A stretch of DNA of 23,387 bases from a virus. The translations under genes and the position numbers were made by a program. Position 1 is the stretch's first letter. Every line of letters starts with the position of its first letter. Positions 17,224 through 21,946 of the stretch are shown in pieces. The DNA lies in IMG/VR virus record IMGVR_UViG_3300027797_000147, positions 1 through 23,387 of that record. One strand, given 5' to 3'. The notes under the pieces were generated by a model that saw only the letters and a list, made by a program, of their open reading frames with translations, was not told the origin of the DNA and ran no database searches.

Positions 17224-18385
17224 TAAGTTTTGCCATCCACGCTGCTTTAGTTGCTGCAAGCTTGTCTTGGGCTAACTTTAAGTCAATTGCATATTGCTTT
17301 TCTGCTTCTGCAATACCCGCATCAACCTCTAACTTCAATGCTGCTGCTCGTGCTGCCTTTGCATCCGCCAGTGCCTTTGCATCCGCCAGTGCCTTTGCAT
17401 CCGCCAGTGCCTTTGCATCCGCCAGTGCCTTTGCTGCTGCTTCTGCTGCAGAATTTGTAGGGGTAGCACTTACTGCATTAGAAATTGTAATCAATTTTTT
17501 AAATGTGCCCTGTCTGCCAATAGTATTTACCGCATTGGCTTTCATGATATCAATTAATTGATTTCCAGATTGTCCAGATGAAATCATTAATTTTAAATAT
17601 GTTGCTGCTGCAACCTGCGTTGCAGAAGATGTGCCAGCAATATTTTTAGAAATATTTCCTGGACCAACTGCTGGCATATTTCCTAAAGCAAAGAAGTCTA
17701 ATAGTTCGGAGTCGTTATTGCTGTATGAAGCAATCTCACCAATCTGATCAACAGCACCTACTGCAACTGCTTCTGGAATACATGACGGCCAATCAATTCT
17801 TGAATAGCTTCGTGCATTACCTACTGCAGAAAAAACTGGGATAGACATTGAGTTTAACTGTTGAATTGCAGATACTGTTCTTGGGAATGTTGGGCAGTAT
17901 TGTGTTCCTGCTTTTCCAAGTAGTCCGCTGCTACCTTGCGAAAGAGATATAGCCTTAACATTATATTTAGTCGCATTGTCTCTTAGCCAGAATAGTGCTG
18001 CTGAAATGGTTGATTCTCCAGTTGGCTTTCGTAATCCAGCAGAGGTATTTCCAATAATTTTAATAAAAAGTATTTTAATGTTTGGATTAGCTTGAACTGC
18101 TGCACTTGCCATAAATGTTCCATGGTCAAACCCGTTCTTTGTAATTAGGTCTGCTGGCATAGATGCTGCGCCAGCACCTTCTTGAAAGTTAGTTCCATTT
18201 GGACATAGTGCCCATTCAAGAATACAAACTTCGCCTACGATCTTTCCTTGAAGATTAGGTAGTGATGTATCGATTGCTGTGTCTAGGATTGCTAGAACTG
18301 GTGCGTCTGCACCAGATGCCTGTGAAATTGCTACAGGTGATAGAAGTGATAAAGTAAGTACCGCCGTGATTAGTTTATTTTTCAT
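17216..18385 (-). CDS. secreted subtilisin-like serine protease (S8) with Ala-rich C-terminal coil (389 aa)
   Basis: A signal peptide (about residues 1-25) leads directly into the S8 catalytic domain: Asp35 in LAILDTAID, His88 in FDHGTFMAS, oxyanion Asn190 in SAVGNA, and Ser253 in GTSSATQ. No pro-domain is visible, which is unusual for secreted subtilases. After about residue 310 comes an Ala-rich coil with four exact ALADAK units, similar in style to the coil of the secreted protein at 15337. It may process a surface protein or help entry or lysis. It has a leaderless TTGACA/TATACT promoter. Confidence 0.88.
   Translation of the reverse strand: MKNKLITAVLTLSLLSPVAISQASGADAPVLAILDTAIDTSLPNLQGKIVGEVCILEWALCPNGTNFQEGAGAASMPADLITKNGFDHGTFMASAAVQANPNIKILFIKIIGNTSAGLRKPTGESTISAALFWLRDNATKYNVKAISLSQGSSGLLGKAGTQYCPTFPRTVSAIQQLNSMSIPVFSAVGNARSYSRIDWPSCIPEAVAVGAVDQIGEIASYSNNDSELLDFFALGNMPAVGPGNISKNIAGTSSATQVAAATYLKLMISSGQSGNQLIDIMKANAVNTIGRQGTFKKLITISNAVSATPTNSAAEAAAKALADAKALADAKALADAKALADAKAARAAALKLEVDAGIAEAEKQYAIDLKLAQDKLAATKAAWMAKLNG
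17361..17432. repeat. four perfect 18-base tandem repeats in the subtilase gene
   Basis: The unit GCATCCGCCAGTGCCTTT occurs four times head to tail without a mismatch, encoding ALADAK units on the minus strand. Perfect identity, including third positions, implies recent slippage expansion, so copy number may vary between isolates. Confidence 0.95.
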
Positions 18386-18391
18386 ATCCTA

Positions 18392-18419
18392 AGTATACTA
18401 AATATACAAAGTATGTCAA
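18392..18419 (-). promoter_or_regulatory. leaderless promoter of the subtilase gene
   Basis: TTGACA (18414-18419) and TATACT (18392-18397) are 16 bases apart on the minus strand, with six bases to ATG 18385. The TGA inside TTGACA is the stop codon of the upstream 50-aa gene. Confidence 0.85.
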
Positions 18420-18568
18420 GGGGTAGGCTTATACCACTTTCCTGAGTCTAAGCTTGTTCTATTATTATCTTTTTCTATTATTTCATTTACTAATAAAATA
18501 AGAAGATCAGTCACTGTGCTAAGCTCTTCTATCCTTGCCTCTAACTTTTTAACTTTTTTAGATCTCAT
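18416..18568 (-). CDS. short coiled-coil protein (50 aa)
   Basis: MRSKKVKKLEARIEELSTVT and 30 more residues: a basic N-terminus followed by a leucine-heptad helix (LEARIEELSTVTDLLILLV), then a hydrophilic tail. It probably dimerises. The ATG overlaps the preceding gene's end (ATGAGATCTAA) by 11 bases, and its stop is built into the next -35 box. Function unknown. Confidence 0.7.
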   Translation of the reverse strand: MRSKKVKKLEARIEELSTVTDLLILLVNEIIEKDNNRTSLDSGKWYKPTP

Positions 18569-18929
18569 CAACGTTACTCTTATCTATTGGTGTTGGTGCT
18601 GTGGCAAGGCTGCCACAGGCTAGGCATTCCATATCTAGAAAATATGTAGCTATTTCAAAATCTCTGAAGACTACCTTTACAATCCATACATCTGATCCAC
18701 ACAAACATGTATGTGTGGGTGTGCCTCTCATGTCTATAGCATTATCATAATCAACTGGAGGTATGTACCTTGGGTCATTTATCTCCATTAGATTTAACAT
18801 TTCTTTTACTGCTTCTTCGTACTTATCTATGTAGTAAAATCCGACCTTGAATCTCTTAAAAAACATCGTCAAAAAAAATATTGACAGTACTACTGCAATA
18901 GAGACAGATATGATTAATGCTATTTCCAT
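18558..18929 (-). CDS. membrane-anchored zinc-ribbon protein (123 aa)
   Basis: An N-terminal membrane helix (about residues 3-24) and a short charged linker precede a zinc-ribbon domain: CLCGSD at 75-80 and CLACGS at 102-107, giving CxC and CxxC ligands. The arrangement recalls the 66-aa protein at 3479. The transcript should begin at the ATG (TATAAT six bases upstream). Role unknown; a membrane-tethered binding domain is inferred. Confidence 0.8.
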   Translation of the reverse strand: MEIALIISVSIAVVLSIFFLTMFFKRFKVGFYYIDKYEEAVKEMLNLMEINDPRYIPPVDYDNAIDMRGTPTHTCLCGSDVWIVKVVFRDFEIATYFLDMECLACGSLATAPTPIDKSNVDEI

Positions 18930-18935
18930 ATACCA

Positions 18936-18964
18936 ATTATACCTTAAACTTGAATATATGTATA
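18936..18964 (-). promoter_or_regulatory. leaderless promoter of the membrane zinc-ribbon gene
   Basis: TATAAT (18936-18941) on the minus strand, six bases before ATG 18929. A weak -35, TATACA (18959-18964), lies 17 bases further up, inside the end of the Ntn-hydrolase gene. Confidence 0.65.
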
Positions 18965-19501
18965 GGGTGCAGTTACGCTCATGTTAAACTCAGTTGCTGC
19001 TTCTAAAGCTGCTTTTAATCTAAGCTTTGGGTTCTGTTGTTTTTTTGTTGCATGAAGGGCTCCAAGAGCTATTGATCCGCCGCTTCCTTCCGCCATATAA
19101 TTAACTATATTTTCTCCAACATGAAAGTCTTCATCTATGGTAAAGAGTCTACCACATACTCCAACTATAAAAATTCCGCCAGTATCTTCTTCTGACGAAG
19201 AGCCAATACTTCCGTATCCATTATCTTTAAATGCAGACTTTATGGAATCAACAAACTTAGTTCTCATAAACTTATCTAAACCAGAGTTTGTTTTAGTTGG
19301 TGTATACTTTGGAGGGGTCCACATGTACTGAAGAATTTGTCCCATACGAAATGAATCTGTAAATGCAATTCCATACTGACCATTCTTAAAAACTTTTGGC
19401 TCTTTTCTAGATATGATCCAACCAGTTTTGTCATCTGATGCGGCATGGTCGGACCCCATATACACAACACCATTTTGGGCAATAGCAACAATACAAGTCA
19501 T
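18944..19501 (-). CDS. proteasome-like Ntn hydrolase (185 aa)
   Basis: It starts MTCIVAIAQNGVVYMGSDHA. After Met removal Thr2 would be the N-terminal nucleophile, with Asp18 and Lys36 at positions matching the proteasome beta/HslV Thr-Asp-Lys triad, and the GSGGS turn at 139-143. Length and order fit a beta-type subunit with no propeptide. It may be a self-compartmentalising peptidase or an amidase; no ATPase partner is in the window. Cys3 could be an alternative nucleophile only if processing removed two residues. It has its own leaderless promoter. Leaderless start plus Met cleavage would expose Thr directly. Confidence 0.8.
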   Translation of the reverse strand: MTCIVAIAQNGVVYMGSDHAASDDKTGWIISRKEPKVFKNGQYGIAFTDSFRMGQILQYMWTPPKYTPTKTNSGLDKFMRTKFVDSIKSAFKDNGYGSIGSSSEEDTGGIFIVGVCGRLFTIDEDFHVGENIVNYMAEGSGGSIALGALHATKKQQNPKLRLKAALEAATEFNMSVTAPYTYIQV

Positions 19502-19507
19502 GATTTT

Positions 19508-19536
19508 AGTATACTATTTTTAAAATTATTTGTCTA
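19508..19536 (-). promoter_or_regulatory. leaderless promoter of the Ntn hydrolase gene
   Basis: TAGACA (19531-19536) and TATACT (19508-19513) are 17 bases apart on the minus strand, six bases before ATG 19501. Confidence 0.75.
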
Positions 19537-19852
19537 TCTGTATTATATTTTCAGCGTTAATGTGTATGCCTATATGATCTAATTTAAGCAATGACTCCTC
19601 TAGGTCTGATTTAACATGAATCAGCTCCTGCAGGGCCTCATAATATTTTTCTTTCCACTCATCTAAATCTTTTTCTAATTTATATAGCTTTATTTGAAGG
19701 TCTTTAAGTTCAATTAAAAGTCCATCGTGCTGCTTTTCAGCCAGCCGAATTAATTCTTTTTTCTTGCTCTGCTTGTAGTTAAACAGTATGCCTATTAATC
19801 CGCTTGAAACAGAGGCTATTATTGTTATAATTATTTGAGTTGTATTTAGCAT
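19526..19852 (-). CDS. membrane protein with long coiled coil (108 aa)
   Basis: One N-terminal membrane helix (about residues 6-24) is followed by a continuous charged coiled coil (about 28-92, for example LIELKDLQIKLYKLEKDLDE). This is the layout of spanin- or Rz-like and other phage envelope proteins; without a partner lipoprotein it cannot be called a spanin. TATAAT lies nine bases upstream of the ATG, implying a leader of about three bases. Confidence 0.75.
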   Translation of the reverse strand: MLNTTQIIITIIASVSSGLIGILFNYKQSKKKELIRLAEKQHDGLLIELKDLQIKLYKLEKDLDEWKEKYYEALQELIHVKSDLEESLLKLDHIGIHINAENIIQIDK

Positions 19853-19861
19853 TATTACATA

Positions 19862-19867
19862 ATTATA
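19862..19867 (-). promoter_or_regulatory. possible -10 box of the coiled-coil membrane protein gene
   Basis: TATAAT on the minus strand, nine bases before ATG 19852, within the gap after the zinc-finger gene. No -35 or TG extension seen. It would give a leader of about three bases. Confidence 0.45.
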
Positions 19868-19873
19868 CCGTAT

Positions 19874-20110
19874 TTATACTAATAATTCGGACGCTTTTAT
19901 GTCTTCTCCAACATATTTTTTCTTAGAAATATATTCTTTAACGACCTCATGGCCATACTGTCTGCCAGATAAAATTATAGTCCATCTAGGCTCAAACTTG
20001 CTTGTTATGCATGTTTCACACATAAGCAGATTAATTGGAAGTAATGCAGATCTTTTTAAATTTAAATTAGCCTTACTCTTATTACATGAGTAGCATAGTA
20101 TTTTTTCCAT
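19874..20110 (-). CDS. conserved actinophage zinc-knuckle protein (78 aa)
   Basis: CYSC at residues 6-9 and CETC at 31-34 make a zinc site, followed by FEPRWTIILSGRQYG. I recognise the combination (CYSCNK...LLPINLLMC-TC...PRW-IIL-GRQ-G) from many actinobacteriophages, always unnamed. GAGGAAAAC precedes the ATG, which overlaps the previous stop (TAATG). Probably a small binding protein; role unknown. Confidence 0.8.
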   Translation of the reverse strand: MEKILCYSCNKSKANLNLKRSALLPINLLMCETCITSKFEPRWTIILSGRQYGHEVVKEYISKKKYVGEDIKASELLV

Positions 20111-20304
20111 TAGTTTTCCTCTGTATCTATAATTGGGATTTCATTTGAAACAATAAAATCTTTTGTATCAAAAAGCTCAATAACTTCTTCAAAGCCATCG
20201 TTGTACTTTATTGAGGACATATAGGCCCCATGTGATACTATTACTCCATATCTCTGCTCTGGAATAATATACACAATTGATGCTACATCACCTTGTTCTT
20301 CCAC
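20110..20304 (-). CDS. small conserved-looking protein (64 aa)
   Basis: Core IVYIIPEQRYGVIVSHGAYMSSIKYNDGFEEVIEL, a beta-rich segment in the style of SH3-like small phage proteins (positions about 9-44; sequence given here only in parts is VIVSHGAY). GTG at 20304 is preferred because GGAGGGG lies seven bases upstream and the overlap with the upstream gene is then short; an ATG at 20337 is open but lacks an SD. Function unknown. Confidence 0.65.
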   Translation of the reverse strand: MEEQGDVASIVYIIPEQRYGVIVSHGAYMSSIKYNDGFEEVIELFDTKDFIVSNEIPIIDTEEN

Positions 20305-20611
20305 CTGGCTTCCCCTCCAACTCGACTCGTACCCCATATGATTCTAGGATACGTTTAACCATCTCGATATAATCTATAACTCTCATTCTCATACTTCCAT
20401 CGTACTGTGAAAAATTGTTTTCATATAATCTTATTGCTAAAAATTCAGGATACTTTACAATATCCATCTGTAAGTCGTGTGCAGGGCTTTTAAGTTCTCT
20501 GACCTTTTGTGCCATTTCTTTTGTATAAAAAACTGGTTTATTTGCCTCACCAGTCCATTCATTAATTCCGTATTTAAAGTGATCTTTGTCTTTGTTTATA
20601 AAGTTAGCCAT
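20288..20611 (-). CDS. conserved-looking phage protein (107 aa)
   Basis: 107 residues, MANFINKDKDHFKYGINEWT onward. The C-terminal half (YDGSMRMRVIDYIEMVKRIL) looks helical and resembles small actinophage proteins of unknown function. AAAGGGATT gives an SD, and the ATG lies inside the end of the WhiB gene (eight-base overlap), so expression is coupled to the regulator. No catalytic motif seen. Confidence 0.75.
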   Translation of the reverse strand: MANFINKDKDHFKYGINEWTGEANKPVFYTKEMAQKVRELKSPAHDLQMDIVKYPEFLAIRLYENNFSQYDGSMRMRVIDYIEMVKRILESYGVRVELEGKPGGRTR

Positions 20612-20912
20612 GTAATCCCTTTATCTTTTTGTTTACTTCTTTTGTCTTATGTGCATTTTTTGATTTATCTGGGCTACCAGCACTAAGATAAACTCCACCC
20701 CAAACACCATAGTTATCTGACTCTACTCCATACTTATAACACATTGCTATAACGGGGCACGACATGCAAGCCTGATCAATACTTTTTGCTATGTTAACAT
20801 CTGTTTCATATGTATCAAAGAACAGGTTAGTTTCCATGCCAAGACAAAGAGCTAAGTCCTGCCACTGAAGCAGGTCCTTATCTAATCCTAGACTATTTAA
20901 AATTTTTGACAT
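20604..20912 (-). CDS. WhiB-family Fe-S transcription factor (102 aa)
   Basis: Four cysteines, Cys23, Cys49, Cys52 and Cys58 (C-x25-C-xx-C-x5-C), ligate a [4Fe-4S] cluster, and GVWGGVYLS (69-77) is the G[VI]WGG turn that contacts sigma factor. A basic C-terminal tail (HKTKEVNKKIKG) is suited to DNA. WhiB proteins are found only in actinobacteria and their phages and regulate transcription, often in response to redox or NO. ATG 20912 is preferred over an extension to 20993 inside the upstream gene. It could switch the numerous phage promoters here. Confidence 0.92.
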   Translation of the reverse strand: MSKILNSLGLDKDLLQWQDLALCLGMETNLFFDTYETDVNIAKSIDQACMSCPVIAMCYKYGVESDNYGVWGGVYLSAGSPDKSKNAHKTKEVNKKIKGLHG

Positions 20913-21123
20913 ATTGTAATGGAAGCTTCCATAACCCGTCGTTGTTGATTGTAAACTCTTCTGCAATACCCCATTCATTTTTGAACAGCCCATTTTTATT
21001 TGTAAAACCAGAATTATTTTTTTTCCAAATTACTAAAGAATAGTTATTCCAAAAAGATTGTAGATTTTTAGAATTAGACCTTTTTATAAAGACCTCTACT
21101 CCTAGCTCGGTTAAGTTAAGCAA
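20893..21123 (-). CDS. hypothetical protein (76 aa), after tRNA-Leu
   Basis: 76 residues with TTG start at 21123 and ACAGGAATTTCG upstream. The sequence is Asn/Lys/Trp-rich (FWNNYSLVIWKKNNSGFTNK), with a beta-strand look and no known domain. It begins 17 bases after tRNA-Leu and no terminator intervenes, so it is probably made from the tRNA transcript after processing. It overlaps the WhiB start by about 20 bases. Confidence 0.65.
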   Translation of the reverse strand: MLNLTELGVEVFIKRSNSKNLQSFWNNYSLVIWKKNNSGFTNKNGLFKNEWGIAEEFTINNDGLWKLPLQYVKNFK

Positions 21124-21139
21124 CGAAATTCCTGTCTAG

Positions 21140-21223
21140 TACCCATAGTCGGATTTGAACCGACACTCCACGGTTGGAGGCAAATTTTAAGTCTGCTGCG
21201 TCTGCCAATTCCGCCATACGGGC
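21140..21223 (-). tRNA. tRNA-Leu (anticodon TAA)
   Basis: 84 bases with a class II long variable arm (TCCA/TGGA). Acceptor GCCCGTA/TATGGGT (two G-U pairs), D arm GGCG..., anticodon arm GCAGA-CTTAAAA-TTTGC giving TAA (reads UUA/UUG), T arm GTCGG-TTCAAAT-CCGAC. Discriminator A, CCA not encoded. UUA is a preferred Leu codon in AT-rich phages. It has a perfect consensus promoter. Confidence 0.95.
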
Positions 21224-21238
21224 ATAATGCTTATAACT

Positions 21239-21267
21239 ATTATACCGTGACAAAATGGACATGTCAA
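21239..21267 (-). promoter_or_regulatory. consensus promoter of tRNA-Leu
   Basis: TTGACA (21262-21267) and TATAAT (21239-21244), both perfect, 17 bases apart on the minus strand, 15 bases before the tRNA. The TGA of the -35 is the stop codon of the 48-aa gene. It probably also drives the WhiB operon. Confidence 0.92.
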
Positions 21268-21410
21268 CTGTTTTTGGAGATTTTTACTACCTTGACGTTT
21301 TTAATTTCATCGTCTACATTAAATATATCAGATATATACTCCCTAGCATCTGCTTCTGAAAAAGCATCAACTTCGGCTAAAACCTCTAGCTTTATACTGT
21401 ATTTATCCAT
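21264..21410 (-). CDS. conserved actinophage small protein (48 aa), leaderless
   Basis: MDKYSIKLEVLAEVDAFSEA and 28 more residues, including AREYISDIFNVDDEIKNVKV. This compact alpha/beta motif (AFSEADAREYI-DIF-DDEIKNVKVVKI) is one I know from many actinobacteriophage hypothetical proteins. The -10 TATAAT lies six bases before the ATG, so the mRNA is leaderless. Its stop codon is inside the tRNA-Leu -35 box. Confidence 0.8.
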   Translation of the reverse strand: MDKYSIKLEVLAEVDAFSEADAREYISDIFNVDDEIKNVKVVKISKNS

Positions 21411-21416
21411 AATACA

Positions 21417-21425
21417 ATTATAGCA
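21417..21425 (-). promoter_or_regulatory. leaderless extended -10 promoter
   Basis: TGCTATAAT on the minus strand (TATAAT at 21417-21422), six bases before ATG 21410 and beginning just after the stop of the holin-like gene. No -35 required or seen. Confidence 0.75.
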
Positions 21426-21716
21426 TTATTTACTAGCTTTTTTATCTACTGATAAGAATGCTGAGTTAATTTCTGATACGGTCAATTTACCGTCATCTAG
21501 GAATCCCCTTGCAAGTCTTTCAACTACTGTAGCAACTCCAAGAGTTCCTGCCAATATGACTGCCTTATAGGTTTCAATTCCTACTACTGCTCCTGCTCCA
21601 ATTACAGATAAACCAGAGGCTGCAAATACAGCAATAATTCTAGCTAGAATATTATTGATGCTTGCTATCTTACCTCCGCCTACATGAGTTGGTTTTTCAA
21701 TATATGCTTTTGCCAT
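21426..21716 (-). CDS. holin-like membrane protein (96 aa)
   Basis: A central hydrophobic stretch (about residues 24-64, IIAVFAASGLSVIGAGAVVG ... VILAGTLGVATVVERL) fits two membrane helices, followed by a soluble tail LARGFLDDGKLTVSEINSAF. The tail and size match a family often annotated as holin or tail-associated membrane protein in actinophages. Holins form membrane lesions that time lysis, but no endolysin is in the window. It overlaps the upstream gene (TAATG). Confidence 0.7.
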   Translation of the reverse strand: MAKAYIEKPTHVGGGKIASINNILARIIAVFAASGLSVIGAGAVVGIETYKAVILAGTLGVATVVERLARGFLDDGKLTVSEINSAFLSVDKKASK

Positions 21717-21946
21717 TATTTATTCTCTTTTCTTAGCGGGATCGTAATTAGCCAGACTATTGTTACTGCTAATACTGCAATGCCAACGATGTCTCTTGCT
21801 GATCCCGTCAAAGTTAACCATGCAATAAAGAAGCCAAGGAGGGTGAATGCTTGTGCTATTAATTCCATTCCTGCGTCTTTAAACCATTTAATTAATCCCT
21901 TTATCATTTTTCCTATTAGGGAAATTACTTTATTGATTATTTTCAT
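21716..21946 (-). CDS. small membrane protein, possible holin partner (76 aa)
   Basis: An amphipathic basic N-terminus (KVISLIGKMIKGLIKWFKDA) precedes two membrane helices (about 31-49 and 52-70) and a short basic tail RKENK. Two adjacent small membrane proteins suggest a holin/antiholin pair, but either could be structural. AGGAGGAAC is a near-perfect ribosome site and the ATG overlaps the preceding stop (ATGA). Confidence 0.7.
   Translation of the reverse strand: MKIINKVISLIGKMIKGLIKWFKDAGMELIAQAFTLLGFFIAWLTLTGSARDIVGIAVLAVTIVWLITIPLRKENK

Noticed and set aside
19526-19852. Calling the membrane/coiled-coil protein an Rz-like spanin
   Set aside because: Topology fits, but no lipoprotein partner or endolysin is near, and spanins belong to hosts with an outer membrane, unlike the inferred actinobacterial host.
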